Of a stretch of DNA of 64,000 nucleotides, positions 9,178-18,463 are shown piece after piece. The stretch lies in NCBI GenBank assembly GCA_020638465.1, contig JACKIM010000002.1, positions 1,674,001 to 1,738,000 of the forward strand, given 5' to 3'. The translations under genes and the position numbers were made by a program. A model generated the notes under the pieces. The model worked only from the letters and a program-made list of their open reading frames with translations, had not been told where the DNA came from and did no database searches. Positions within the stretch are counted from its first letter, which is position 1; every line of letters begins with the position of its first letter. This DNA is from Geminicoccaceae bacterium. Its GTDB lineage: Bacteria > Pseudomonadota > Alphaproteobacteria > Geminicoccales > Geminicoccaceae.

Positions 9178-10179
9178 ATGGCGGAACGCATCGAATTCGG
9201 CAGCTTCGACGGCCAGCCCGTCCACCTTTATGAACTCTCCAATGCCAACGGCATGAAAACGCGGATCATGGACTGGGGTGCCGTCCTGCAGGACCTGACT
9301 GCGCCGGTGGGCGGTACCGACCGGAGCCTAGTGCTGGGATTTTCCCGATTCGAGGACTATCCCGCACGTTCGCCCTATTTCGGCGCCACGTGCGGCCGTG
9401 TCGGCAACCGCATCGCCCAGGGCCGCTTCGTACTCGACGGCAGGACGTATGAACTGCCCGTCAACGAGATCGGGAACGCCCATCTCCACGGCGGCCCCGT
9501 GGGCCTGACCAAGCGCGTGTGGAAGGTCGAGGATGCCAGCGACCGGTCGGTCATGCTCTCGATCCATTCGGCCGATGGCGACCAGGGTTATCCCGGCAAT
9601 CTGGACGTCACCTGTCGCTACAGCCTGACGGACGACAACCATCTCGACATCGAAATGGTCGGGCGCTGCGATCGTCCCACCCCGCTCAACCTCATCCACC
9701 ACACCTACTGGAATCTGGATGGCGGGGGCACGATCGACGCGCACGTGCTCCAGGTTGATGCCGATGCCTACCTGCCGACCGACGAGGCGCAGATCCCCAC
9801 TGGAGAGATCGCCGATCTGGCCGGAACGGTGCTGGATTTCCGTTCGCCCAGACGGGTGGACGAGGCTCCCGGAGGCCGCGTCGACCATGCCTTCATCCTG
9901 ACGGAGGGCTCCGGCATGCGCCGGGTGGCGGACCTGACCTCAGGCGACGGTCGCTGCCGGATGGAGCTCATGGCGAACCAGCCCGCAGTGCAGGTTTATA
10001 CAGGATACAAGATGGACATAACCGCCAGCGACGGAACGAGATTTCCCTCCCGTTCCGGCATCTGTCTCGAAACTGAGGGGTATCCCGATGCCCCCAACCA
10101 TCCCAACTTTCCGGGGATCATACTGCGCCCCGGCGAGACCTACAGGCACCTCATGCGGCACATTTTCGACTGGGACTGA
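9178..10179 (+). CDS. galM: Aldose 1-epimerase (galactose mutarotase)
   Basis: A 333-residue mutarotase interconverting alpha and beta anomers of aldohexoses. Family motifs are in order: FGATCGRVGNRIAQGRF, NEIGNAHLHGG, the catalytic-His segment NLIHHTYWNL, VDHAFIL, and ETEGYPDAPNHPNFP near the C-terminus, which holds the catalytic glutamate region. A purine-rich stretch (GGGGGAGCAAGGG) precedes the ATG. No other galactose genes adjoin it, so the physiological sugar is open. Confidence 0.92.
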   Translation: MAERIEFGSFDGQPVHLYELSNANGMKTRIMDWGAVLQDLTAPVGGTDRSLVLGFSRFEDYPARSPYFGATCGRVGNRIAQGRFVLDGRTYELPVNEIGNAHLHGGPVGLTKRVWKVEDASDRSVMLSIHSADGDQGYPGNLDVTCRYSLTDDNHLDIEMVGRCDRPTPLNLIHHTYWNLDGGGTIDAHVLQVDADAYLPTDEAQIPTGEIADLAGTVLDFRSPRRVDEAPGGRVDHAFILTEGSGMRRVADLTSGDGRCRMELMANQPAVQVYTGYKMDITASDGTRFPSRSGICLETEGYPDAPNHPNFPGIILRPGETYRHLMRHIFDWD

Positions 10180-10392
10180 CGGATCGCCGTTACCAGCGAA
10201 CCGTCACCTCGCCCGCGACGGGCCAGCGCTTCGCCTGGTCCGCAGGCGTGGGACTTGGACCCTCGCCGCAAGCGACAGCGAAGATTTTTTCCGACAGCCT
10301 TCGGATAGTACTCCGTCGATCCCGCAAAATTCGCACAAAATTAACTGTCATTATCTAAACAGCATGTATTCGAACCCCGGAGGACGATCCAG

Positions 10393-11721
10393 GTGCGTTT
10401 TGGAATCCATGCATCGCGACAGGTACTCGACCAGCTGGACAGGCTGATCGCCGGCGACCTTACGGTCGAATTCGACCCGGGCACCGAGCTTGGCCGCAAG
10501 CTTGCCCGACTTGTCGAGATACGCCGCGATGAAGCCCGCGAGCGGCTCGACGACATCGTCGAATACAGCACCAGCAACATGAATTCGACCATCCGTGCCG
10601 CCCGGATTTTCGACAATGTCCGCGAGACCGATGAACACGCCCAGGGCATCGCCGCCGCGAGCAATGAAATGCTGGCTTCGGTCGAACAGATTTCCGATCA
10701 GGCGAGAAGTGCCGCAGGCGAGGCAAGGGAAGCCCGGATCGGGGTCACACAGGGCATGTCGAACGGCCATGCGGTGAAGGAAACGATCAGCGGCATGACC
10801 CGCTCCATCCGCGATACCAGCGAGCGCATATCGCAATTGGCACGAAGCTCAAGGGAGATCGGCACGATCGTCGACACCATAGCCGACATCGCCAAGAAGA
10901 CCAATCTCCTGGCCCTGAATGCCACCATCGAGGCCGCCCGCGCCGGCGAGGCCGGAAGGGGATTCGCAGTCGTGGCGGGCGAGGTCAAGGCCCTGAGCGA
11001 TCAGACGGCACAGGCCACATCGAGCATCCGTTCCAGCATCACCGAACTGCAGGACGAGATGTTGACGACCGCGGCGATGATGGAGACCAGTTGCGAGGAG
11101 GTCAGCCTTGGCGAACAGTCGATCAATGCCCTCTCCCACTCCATGACGATCGTCGATCAGCAGGTCCAGATCATCGACGAGCGGATGAACAGTATCGCTG
11201 AAATCCTTGACGAACAGAATCAGGCCGCCGCCGAGGTGGCAGCCGCAATCGGCCAGATCGCCCGGCGCACGAGCGACAATACCCTGGGCGTGACCGGTCT
11301 CGTCGACGACATGGACACGTTGCAGGACAATCTGTCCGAAACCATGCAGCGTTTCGGTGCCGTGAACCTGCCCGGCAAGGTGATCAAGCTGGCGAAGGCC
11401 GACCATGTGGCGTGGAAGAAGCAGCTGATCGACATGGCTGTCGGCCGGACCCGTTTGCGGAGCGACGAACTGGCTGATCATCGCTCTTGCCGGCTGGGCA
11501 AATGGTACTACAGCGATGAATCCGCCGATTGGCGAAGCCTGCCGGAATTTCGCCAGATGGAGAGCCATCACGAAAAGATCCATGACAGCGGCAAGCGCGC
11601 AGCCAGGTCCTTCGCCGAAGGCGACCTTTCGACAGCTCTCGACTATATCGCCCAGGTGGAGGAGGAGTCGGCGGAAGTCCTGCGTTGCCTCGATATTCTC
11701 GACCACAAGATGCTGGGCTGA
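10393..11721 (+). CDS. Soluble methyl-accepting chemotaxis protein with C-terminal CZB domain
   Basis: A 442-residue receptor-like protein that starts at GTG 10393 (GGAGGA eight bases upstream). It has no membrane segment or signal peptide. The middle is a chemoreceptor signalling domain with the hairpin-tip sequence [21 protein letters not shown]. The C-terminus (from about 340) is a chemoreceptor zinc-binding domain: DHVAWKKQL, then [12 protein letters not shown], then HHEKIHDSG supply the expected His/Cys ligands. CZB domains are known to respond to zinc or hypochlorous acid. It probably signals to the Che system from the cytoplasm. No CheR-docking pentapeptide is present. It converges on a TerC gene. 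Confidence 0.9.
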   Translation: MRFGIHASRQVLDQLDRLIAGDLTVEFDPGTELGRKLARLVEIRRDEARERLDDIVEYSTSNMNSTIRAARIFDNVRETDEHAQGIAAASNEMLASVEQISDQARSAAGEAREARIGVTQGMSNGHAVKETISGMTRSIRDTSERISQLARSSREIGTIVDTIADIAKKTNLLALNATIEAARAGEAGRGFAVVAGEVKALSDQTAQATSSIRSSITELQDEMLTTAAMMETSCEEVSLGEQSINALSHSMTIVDQQVQIIDERMNSIAEILDEQNQAAAEVAAAIGQIARRTSDNTLGVTGLVDDMDTLQDNLSETMQRFGAVNLPGKVIKLAKADHVAWKKQLIDMAVGRTRLRSDELADHRSCRLGKWYYSDESADWRSLPEFRQMESHHEKIHDSGKRAARSFAEGDLSTALDYIAQVEEESAEVLRCLDILDHKMLG

Positions 11722-11759
11722 ACCAGCCGGTCCCGGTCGGGAATCGGCTGGTTCAGCCC
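11715..11759. terminator. Strong hairpin between convergent chemoreceptor and TerC genes
   Basis: A perfect 15-bp inverted repeat (11715-11729 with 11745-11759) has a 15-base loop and overlaps the stop codon of the CZB receptor. It lies between two convergent genes and could serve both strands. Neither side has a T-run, so intrinsic termination is possible but unproven. Confidence 0.6.
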
Positions 11760-11769
11760 GTGCCCGTCC

Positions 11770-12516
11770 TCAGGGCTCCATGAAACGCTTTCTCGCCCGC
11801 TTGCCGCGCAACAGGTTCATTGCCTCGACGAACAGCGAGAAGACCATGGCCGCGTAGATGAACCCTCGCTCGACATGGAAATGGGCGCCATCGGCCATCA
11901 GCGCCATGCCGACCATGACAAGGAATGCCAGCGCCAGCATCTTCGTCGAGGGATGTTTTTCGATGAATGCCGCAATGGGCGTAGCCGCGACCATCATGAC
12001 CAGAACCGAGATGATCACCGCAGCGATCATGACTTCGAGATGGTCGGCGATCCCCACCGCGGTAATGACCGAATCGATGGAAAAGACCAGATCGACGACG
12101 ATGATCTGGAGAATGACGGTCGAGAAGCTGGCCTGCCCGCCGGCATTGCTCTCGATATGGTTACCTTCAACTTCCGCATAAATTTCACCGGTGGCCTTGT
12201 AGATCAGGAACAGACCGCCGCCGAGCAGGATGAGATCCCGCCAGGAGAAATCGATTCCGAATGCCGAAAAGACGGTTGCGGTCAGCCCCATGATCCAGGT
12301 GATCGAGGCGAGGAGGATGATCCGCATCACCAGCGCACCCGACAGGCCGAGGTAGCGCGCGCGCGGCCGCTGCTCTTCCGGCAGGCGGCCGGCAATGATC
12401 GAGATGAAGATGATGTTATCGACGCCCAGGATGATCTCGAGCAGGACAAGCGTCCCGAAGCTGGCCCATACCGCAGGATCGTTGACAAGCGCGAGCATCC
12501 AGACATCCCCTTCCAT
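11770..12516 (-). CDS. TerC family integral membrane protein
   Basis: A 248-residue multi-pass protein of the TerC family. The two acidic membrane motifs are clear: LEIILGVDNIIFI in helix 1 and VVDLVFSIDSVITAVG in the second half. About seven hydrophobic helices are visible, and the tail is basic (GKRARKRFMEP). TerC proteins are linked to tellurite resistance and, in better-studied members, to manganese efflux and metalation of exported proteins. Which applies here is unknown. A second, shorter TerC protein lies at 55372-56025. Confidence 0.85.
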   Translation of the reverse strand: MEGDVWMLALVNDPAVWASFGTLVLLEIILGVDNIIFISIIAGRLPEEQRPRARYLGLSGALVMRIILLASITWIMGLTATVFSAFGIDFSWRDLILLGGGLFLIYKATGEIYAEVEGNHIESNAGGQASFSTVILQIIVVDLVFSIDSVITAVGIADHLEVMIAAVIISVLVMMVAATPIAAFIEKHPSTKMLALAFLVMVGMALMADGAHFHVERGFIYAAMVFSLFVEAMNLLRGKRARKRFMEP

Positions 12517-12810
12517 GTTGCGGACCCCGATCAGATAGGATGCACCGGCACGCGATGCCAGTGGTACCCCCGCTGCCCGAGATTGATTTTTCCGCCCCGT
12601 CGGCGAGCGTTACGGCCATATTCACAGGCAATCGCCGGAAAAATCCGGCGCCCCGCCCGCCATCACAACTGCGTCATCACACTGAAACAGGCTGCACTTC
12701 CCGCCACACCGCCGGTGGAATGGCGGTGGAAACTCAGAACATGGCAACCTTTCCCGAAAGGAGAATGTCGCGGGATAGACCAACGACCAGGCCACCGCAG
12801 ACCGTGGGTT
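12517..12810. other. Intergenic region between TerC and GH26-like genes
   Basis: This 294-bp stretch holds the presumed TerC promoter and the 3' end of the GH26-like transcript. A 6-bp GC-rich stem with an A-rich loop sits at 12633-12650. I looked for a yybP-ykoY manganese riboswitch, which often precedes terC genes, but could not assemble its conserved loops. I see no coding frame of note. Confidence 0.5.
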
Positions 12811-14517
12811 CTAAAACAACGAACGATACATCGCGCTCGACAGCGGGTTGTAGTTCGACGGATAGAGAATGTAGACTTGCGGGTTGCCCTGAACGCAGTT
12901 GAAGTACGATTCGTAGGCGATGTCCTTGGCATTCTTCTTGAAGAAATTATACATGTTCTTGATGTAGAGTGCGTTGTCGCCGCTGCCCTGGTAGTAGGGA
13001 GTGTCGCCGCGATTGGTGATTCCCCATTCGGCAACACCCAGTTTCTTGCCGTGCGACTTTGCAAAGGCCAGCCATGTCTCGATGCCGTGCGGATTGGTCA
13101 CCGACCCGTCGCTGGCACTCCGGTCCCAGTCGGCCTGGGTCCTGTTGTTGAGGTCGCGGTCATAGTAGCTGAGGCCGACGATATCGACGACATCGTCACC
13201 GGGATAGAGGTCGGCGGGCGTATTGGCGAACCGGGTTCGCTTGCCGTTGTGCCAGTCGAAGATGAAGTCCGGCGACACCGCCCGCAATGTCTTCACGATG
13301 CGCCGGTAGCACGCCTTGTAGCCGGCGATGTTGTGTTCGGCGATCCATGGATAACTCTGCAGGTTGGCTTCCCAGCCGACGCGCAGGGCGATGTCGCCCA
13401 GGCCGCGATTCTTCAGGATGGTGGCAAACTTCGTGAAGTAATTGTCGAATTTTCCGGCAGCGCAATTGTCCAGTTGACCACTGTGCGACGCCGGCATCAT
13501 CGGCAGGCCGATGGAGGGCAGTGCCTTGCTTTTCCTAGCATTGATGAATTTCTCCATGTTCGAGCCGGAAAAGTAGGCAAGCATTTCTTCCCAGCCTTTC
13601 TTGTGCGGTGCCCAGCCGATGGCGGCGGTCATCGGCGTGCCCCGCCATATTCCCGCATCCTTCAGCCGCGTGCACGACATGCCGGAGCGCCAGGGAAGCG
13701 TGCCCGTCGGAACGGGGCCGATCTCGCCGCCGGGAGATCCGTTGGTGGGCGTGGTCTTTCCGGAAGACGAACATCCGGCGGCCTTCATCTCGCTCTGATA
13801 GAGCGCCATGGTCCTCACGATCCACCCGGGCTGGGGATTGTCGCCAAAATTCCTGTGCTGCTTGAGCTTGTCGATCTTGGTCGTGACAAGGGCCGCCTTC
13901 GCACTGTTGCACGAGCCCGCATCGCCGCTGGCCACCGGCGTCACAGTCGGGGGATTCGGTGTGCTGCCGTTGGTGGGCGTGGTCTTTCCGGAAGACGAGC
14001 ATCCGGCGGCCTTCATCTCGCTCTGATAGAGCGCCATGGTCCTCACGATCCACCCGGGCTGGGGATTGTCGCCAAAATTCCTGTGCTGCTTGAGCTTGTC
14101 GATCTTGTTCGTAATCCGGGCCGCCTGCCCGGCGTCGCAGGAGCCCGGATTGCCACTCGTCACCAGCACGACCGGACTCGGGGTCTCGGGCGAGGATGAA
14201 CCGGTAACGGGCGTGCCGCCCGAAGAGCATCCAGCCGCCTTCTTCTCGCTCTGGTAGAGCGCCATGGTCCTCACGATCCATCCCGGCTGCGGATCCTTGT
14301 CGAAATCCTCGTGCTGCATGAGCTTGCCGATCTTGCTGGCGATGATACTGCACGAGGAAGCCACATGGATGATGTTCCGGTGGGCAGTGAATGCCTGCAG
14401 GTCGTTCGACGGCGGCAGGGCATTTCCGGTTTCCGATGCCAAAAGGAACATTCCCATTGCGATTGGCAATACTTCCCTGAAAGAGGGAGTGAATTTCAAT
14501 ATCTTCCCAGTCATCAC
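12811..14517 (-). CDS. Secreted GH26-like glycoside hydrolase with three N-terminal Cys-flanked repeats
   Basis: A 568-residue protein. The N-terminus has a basic start and hydrophobic core (about 15-33), consistent with export. Three repeats follow, at residues 56-97, 127-173 and 203-249. Each is bounded by Cys, has the core PQPGWIVRTMALYQSE and ends KAAGC, and they are joined by Ser/Thr/Pro/Gly linkers. The C-terminal domain (about 270-568) resembles family GH26 hydrolases: ALRVGWEANLQSYPW with candidate acid/base Glu383, and KKLGVAEWG with candidate nucleophile Glu497. The substrate is unknown; beta-mannan or a cell's own polysaccharide are options. I do not recognise the repeat. The last two copies share a 141-bp DNA block with one mismatch, so duplication is recent. 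No partner genes are beside it. Confidence 0.75.
   Translation of the reverse strand: MMTGKILKFTPSFREVLPIAMGMFLLASETGNALPPSNDLQAFTAHRNIIHVASSCSIIASKIGKLMQHEDFDKDPQPGWIVRTMALYQSEKKAAGCSSGGTPVTGSSSPETPSPVVLVTSGNPGSCDAGQAARITNKIDKLKQHRNFGDNPQPGWIVRTMALYQSEMKAAGCSSSGKTTPTNGSTPNPPTVTPVASGDAGSCNSAKAALVTTKIDKLKQHRNFGDNPQPGWIVRTMALYQSEMKAAGCSSSGKTTPTNGSPGGEIGPVPTGTLPWRSGMSCTRLKDAGIWRGTPMTAAIGWAPHKKGWEEMLAYFSGSNMEKFINARKSKALPSIGLPMMPASHSGQLDNCAAGKFDNYFTKFATILKNRGLGDIALRVGWEANLQSYPWIAEHNIAGYKACYRRIVKTLRAVSPDFIFDWHNGKRTRFANTPADLYPGDDVVDIVGLSYYDRDLNNRTQADWDRSASDGSVTNPHGIETWLAFAKSHGKKLGVAEWGITNRGDTPYYQGSGDNALYIKNMYNFFKKNAKDIAYESYFNCVQGNPQVYILYPSNYNPLSSAMYRSLF
13739..14107. repeat. Tandem 228-bp repeat inside the GH26-like gene
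   Basis: Bases 13739-13879 and 13967-14107 are identical over 141 bp apart from position 13771. The offset is exactly 228 bp (76 codons). A third, more diverged copy lies further upstream in the gene (about 14210-14350). Such near-identity implies recent duplication, and the copy number may vary between strains. Confidence 0.9.
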
Positions 14518-14885
14518 GCAGCACCCGTCCGATGGTTTCCAGAGTTGCGAAAGGGGTGATCTGAACTTGTTTCGTTCACCGCAAAGTTGACGAATGAATG
14601 CATCACATCAACTCACCGTAATTTTCTACATGGACCGCATGACAACTTCACATTGATTCCGGGGGAAAGGCACCATTGCCCCCGTCCCTGTTGTAATCGC
14701 GCATGCCTGCTCCTGCCTTGTCATGACATTCTCGCAACGGCAAATTCATCCGGACTCTCCTTGAACTTCAGAATGGAAAATCCCTATCCGCAAAATAATC
14801 AGCAGTTCTTGCTAGCCTGTTGCAATCGCGATAGCCATGAACGGGTCATCACGATTGACAGACGAAGAACCAGGAGGCCCGGACA
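14518..14885. other. Divergent intergenic region, 368 bp
   Basis: This region separates the GH26-like gene (leftward) from the peptide ABC importer (rightward), so it should hold two divergent promoters. It is visibly richer in A and T than its surroundings. AGGAGG at 14872-14877 is the ribosome-binding site of the downstream gene. I find no open frame with coding character, no tRNA and no clear operator. Confidence 0.6.
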
Positions 14886-16484
14886 ATGCCCTGTCGCTGG
14901 ATGATCGCCGTTGCAACGGTACTGGCCCTTGTCGGTGCGACCGGTGAGGCCAGCGCTCAGGAGAAGGTGTTCCGATACGCAACCACCGGAGATATTCTCG
15001 GGCTCGATCCGCATAGCAACAATGAAGGCCCGACGAACGCGATCAAGGCCAATGTCTATGGTCGTCTCATCCATCGCGCGCCCGATCTCTCGCTCGAACC
15101 CGATCTTGCCGTAAGCTGGACGAACAGGTCCGATACCCTGTGGGAATTCAAGCTGCGCGAGGGCGTGACATTCCACAACGGCAGCCCGTTCAATGCCGAC
15201 GACGTGGTCTATTCCTTCAAGCGGCAGACCCAGCCCGAAGCCCAAATGGCCTTCGCGCTCTCGACGGTCGCCGATGTCCGCAAGATCGACGACTTCACCG
15301 TCGAAATCGAGACCAGGGGACCCGACCCCGTCCTGTTGCTCAACATGCCCAATTTCTACATCGTCGATCGGGAGTTCACCGAGGACCACGATGCCTTCGA
15401 GATCGTCGGGGGCGCGGGCCGTGGCAATTTCATCAACCAGCATGCCAATGGCACGGGCCCGTTCAGGCTGGTCGAGTGGGTTCCGGACGATCGCGTGGTT
15501 CTGGAACCCTTCGAGAACTGGTGGAACCAGAACCGGCGGACCGACAATGTCGACCGGGCGATCTACCGGCCGATCGGCAATGACACAACCCGCATGGCAG
15601 CGCTGCTGTCGGGCGAGATCGACCTTGCCTATCCGATCCCGTTACAGGACATCGACAGGATCGGTGCGGAGCCGAACGTGCAGTCGATGCAGGGTCCCGA
15701 ACTTCGCACCATCTTTCTTGGCTTCGACCAGCATCGCGACGAGCTGCTCGACATGCCCGGCACGGGCCGGAATCCGTTCAAGGATGTGCGGGTACGCAGG
15801 GCGGTGGCCCATGCCATCGACATCGAGGCCATTCATCGCGTGGTCATGCGCGGCGCCTCGACACCGACGGGCCTGATGGTCGCTCCGGGGGTCAACGGTT
15901 TCAGCGAGGACCTGAACACGCCCTATGCCTACGACCCGGCACGCGCCAAGGAACTGCTGGCTGAAGCCGGTTATGCCCAGGGCTTTCCGGTCACTCTCGA
16001 CTGCCCCAACGATCGGTATGTCAACGACGAGGCGATCTGTACCGCCATTGTCCCGATGCTGCGTCGCGTCGGCATCGACGTGGCCCTGAACGCCCAGAGC
16101 AAATCGCTGATTTTCAACAAGGTCGGCGCCTCGCAGGGCTACGATACCAGTTTCTTCCTGCTCGGCTGGACCCCCGGCACGTTCGATTCCTACGACGTCA
16201 TCCAGAATATCATGACACTCGACGGAGAGGCTCGCGGCACATGGAACTGCGGCCGTTACACCAACCCGCAAATCGAACGTCTGGCGGACAGGATCGCGGT
16301 GACAATTGATGCCGACGAACGCGTCGAACTGATTCATCGGCTCTTCGCACTGCACAAGGACGATGTCGGTCATCTTCCGCTGCATCAGCAGGCGTTGTCA
16401 TGGGGCGTGCGTACGGACACGGTGGAAAGCGTGCAGCAAAGGCCGTTCGACGATGTCGATCTGCGCACGGTCGTCCTTCGATAG
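14886..16484 (+). CDS. Periplasmic substrate-binding protein of a peptide/opine-type ABC importer (family 5)
   Basis: A 532-residue binding protein. AGGAGG stands eight bases before the ATG, and the Sec signal peptide (MPCRWMIAVATVLALVGATGEASA) precedes mature QEKVFRYATTGDILGLDPH. Family-5 features follow, including EFKLREGVTFHNGSPFNADDVVYS and DVRVRRAVAHAID. Members bind oligopeptides, dipeptides, opines, glutathione or nickel, and the ligand cannot be told from sequence alone. It heads a five-gene operon with two permeases and two ATPases. The glutamine-synthetase-like gene downstream hints at a nitrogen-containing, perhaps gamma-glutamyl, substrate (inference). Confidence 0.92.
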   Translation: MPCRWMIAVATVLALVGATGEASAQEKVFRYATTGDILGLDPHSNNEGPTNAIKANVYGRLIHRAPDLSLEPDLAVSWTNRSDTLWEFKLREGVTFHNGSPFNADDVVYSFKRQTQPEAQMAFALSTVADVRKIDDFTVEIETRGPDPVLLLNMPNFYIVDREFTEDHDAFEIVGGAGRGNFINQHANGTGPFRLVEWVPDDRVVLEPFENWWNQNRRTDNVDRAIYRPIGNDTTRMAALLSGEIDLAYPIPLQDIDRIGAEPNVQSMQGPELRTIFLGFDQHRDELLDMPGTGRNPFKDVRVRRAVAHAIDIEAIHRVVMRGASTPTGLMVAPGVNGFSEDLNTPYAYDPARAKELLAEAGYAQGFPVTLDCPNDRYVNDEAICTAIVPMLRRVGIDVALNAQSKSLIFNKVGASQGYDTSFFLLGWTPGTFDSYDVIQNIMTLDGEARGTWNCGRYTNPQIERLADRIAVTIDADERVELIHRLFALHKDDVGHLPLHQQALSWGVRTDTVESVQQRPFDDVDLRTVVLR

Positions 16485-16535
16485 CACCACTGGAAAGGTC
16501 GGTGGCCTTTCCTCCATCCGGGAACGTTGATCCCG

Positions 16536-17519
16536 ATGCCCGCCTTCATCCTCCACCGCCTTGTGCAATCCGTCCCGGTCCTGCTGACCGTGGCGCTGAT
16601 CGCGTTCTCGCTTTTCCAGTTCGTCGGCGATCCGGTGAACAACATGCTCGGTCAGAATGCCACCCTGGAGCAGCGGGTTGCCATGCGCGAGCGGCTGGGA
16701 CTGGACGCTTCCGTACCGGTACAGTTCGCCAGATGGGTCGAACAGGTCCTGCACGGCGAGTTTGGCCTGTCCTACCGCATGGGCAGGCCCGTCGAGGAAC
16801 TGATCGCCTCAAGGATTCCCGCAACCTTCGAACTCGTGTTCCTCTCGGCGATCATCGCCCTGGCGACAGGTCTGCCGATGGGGGTCTATACAGCATTGTA
16901 CCGGGACCACTGGCTGTCGCGGGTCCTTCTCGCCGTCTCCCTGATCGGCATCTCCGTCCCCAGCTTCCTCATCGGCATCCTTCTCATCCTGCTCTTCGGT
17001 GTATGGCTCGGCTGGCTGCCGACCTTCGGCCGGAGCGGGCTGGTCGACATCGGTCCATGGCGGACCAGTTTCCTCACACTGGAAGGATGGAGCCACATCA
17101 TCATGCCGGCCGTGACGCTGGCGCTGTTCCAGCTCACCATGATCATGCGACTGGTGCGTGCGGAGATGCTCGAAGTGCTGCGCACGGACTTCATCAGGTT
17201 CGCCCATGCGCGCGGCCTGCGTTCGCGCAGCGTGCATTTCGGGCATGCCCTGAAGAATACGCTGGTGCCTGTCGTTACCATCATGGGCGTACAGGTCGGC
17301 TCGCTTGTCGCCTTTTCGATCATCACCGAAACGGTGTTCCAATGGCCGGGCCTGGGACTTCTCATCCTGAATGCCATTTCGTTTGCCGACATTCCGCTGA
17401 TGTCAGCCTATCTCGTGATGGTGGCCATCTTCTTCGTCATCATCAATCTCACCGTTGATATTCTATGCTACATGATTGATCCCCGCTTGAGAATCGAACG
17501 GCCGGTGAGTGACCCTTGA
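16536..17519 (+). CDS. ABC importer permease, DppB/OppB type
   Basis: A 327-residue inner-membrane permease with the DppB layout: one helix at the extreme N-terminus (FILHRLVQSVPVLLTVALIAFSLF), a periplasmic segment with LGLDASVPVQFARW, and about five further helices. The EAA-type loop is in the C-terminal half (DFIRFAHARGLRSRSVHFGHALKN). I start at ATG 16536; an in-frame TTG at 16527 would add three residues. It follows the binding protein after about 50 bases and overlaps the next gene. Confidence 0.92.
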   Translation: MPAFILHRLVQSVPVLLTVALIAFSLFQFVGDPVNNMLGQNATLEQRVAMRERLGLDASVPVQFARWVEQVLHGEFGLSYRMGRPVEELIASRIPATFELVFLSAIIALATGLPMGVYTALYRDHWLSRVLLAVSLIGISVPSFLIGILLILLFGVWLGWLPTFGRSGLVDIGPWRTSFLTLEGWSHIIMPAVTLALFQLTMIMRLVRAEMLEVLRTDFIRFAHARGLRSRSVHFGHALKNTLVPVVTIMGVQVGSLVAFSIITETVFQWPGLGLLILNAISFADIPLMSAYLVMVAIFFVIINLTVDILCYMIDPRLRIERPVSDP

Positions 17520-18463
17520 GTTCCCCGCGGCGCCACGGCCCCTCCGGCGGCAGGCGCCGTCGCCTTCACGGCGACGACTTGTATTTTCAATTCCGCCGGT
17601 CTCCGTCAGCCATGGCCGCAGTCGTCGTCGCCCTGGTGTTGCTTGCAGTCGCCATGTTCGCCCCCTGGCTGGCACCGCACGACACCACCGACATCGCCAC
17701 CATCGACCTTATGGATGCATTTCTCCCGCCCGCATGGAGCGATGGCGGAAATGAGACGTTCCCTCTCGGCACGGATGGCCAGGGTCGGTGCATTCTTTCA
17801 TCGATCATGTTCGGCCTGCGCATCTCGCTGATCGTCGGGGTTTCGGCCGTCGCCATCGCGGCGGTGGCGGGCACGCTGCTGGGGCTCGTTGCCGGTTATT
17901 TCAATGGCTGGCTTGACAGCCTCATCATGCGCATCGCCGACATCCAGCTGACCTTCCCCTCGATCCTCGTCGCACTGCTGTTCGATGGTATCGTCAGGGC
18001 GATCCTGACCGCGGCAACCGCCCGTGAATTCAGGATCGTGGTGCTGACCCTTGCCATCGCCGCCTCCCAGTGGGTCAATTTCGCCCGCACGGTGCGCAGT
18101 TCGACACTGGTGGAACGGAACAGGGACTACGTGCAGGCCGCGCAACTCATCGGCCTGCACCCGATGAAGATCCTGCTGCGTCATGTCCTGCCCAATGTCA
18201 TCAATCCCGTCCTGGTGATCGGTACACTGTCGCTGGCCATTGCCATTCTGACCGAAGCCACCCTCTCCTTTCTCGGTGTCGGCATGCCGGCAACAAATCC
18301 GTCACTTGGCACCATGATCCGCATCGGCAACAATTTCCTGCTCTCGGGCGAATGGTGGATGATTGTCTTCCCAAGTGCTGTCCTCGTTCTCCTCGTGCTG
18401 GCGGTCAATCTGCTCGGTGACTGGCTGCGCGATGCCCTCAACCCGAAGTTGCGACGGCGATGA
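17516..18463 (+). CDS. ABC importer permease, DppC/OppC type
   Basis: A 315-residue permease and partner of the DppB-type protein. The TTG at 17516 overlaps the previous stop; residues FQFRRSPSAMAAVVVALVLL after the basic N-terminus are typical of DppC starts, so translation must begin before the ATG at 17612. It has FGTDGQGR-like PLGTDGQGRCILSSIMFGLR and the EAA loop YVQAAQLIGLHPMKILLRHVLPN. About six helices are visible. The stop overlaps the next ATG (ATGA). Confidence 0.9.
   Translation: MSSPRRHGPSGGRRRRLHGDDLYFQFRRSPSAMAAVVVALVLLAVAMFAPWLAPHDTTDIATIDLMDAFLPPAWSDGGNETFPLGTDGQGRCILSSIMFGLRISLIVGVSAVAIAAVAGTLLGLVAGYFNGWLDSLIMRIADIQLTFPSILVALLFDGIVRAILTAATAREFRIVVLTLAIAASQWVNFARTVRSSTLVERNRDYVQAAQLIGLHPMKILLRHVLPNVINPVLVIGTLSLAIAILTEATLSFLGVGMPATNPSLGTMIRIGNNFLLSGEWWMIVFPSAVLVLLVLAVNLLGDWLRDALNPKLRRR

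Noticed and set aside
12517..12660. yybP-ykoY manganese riboswitch upstream of terC
   Set aside because: The place is right, but the conserved loops and pairing could not be found; only a short GC hairpin is present.
11875..14199. Very long open frame (774 codons) on the plus strand opposite the TerC and GH26-like genes
   Set aside because: It is antisense to two clear genes. Its residues are rich in Arg, Gly, His and Asp without a fold pattern, as expected for the complement of GC-rich coding DNA.
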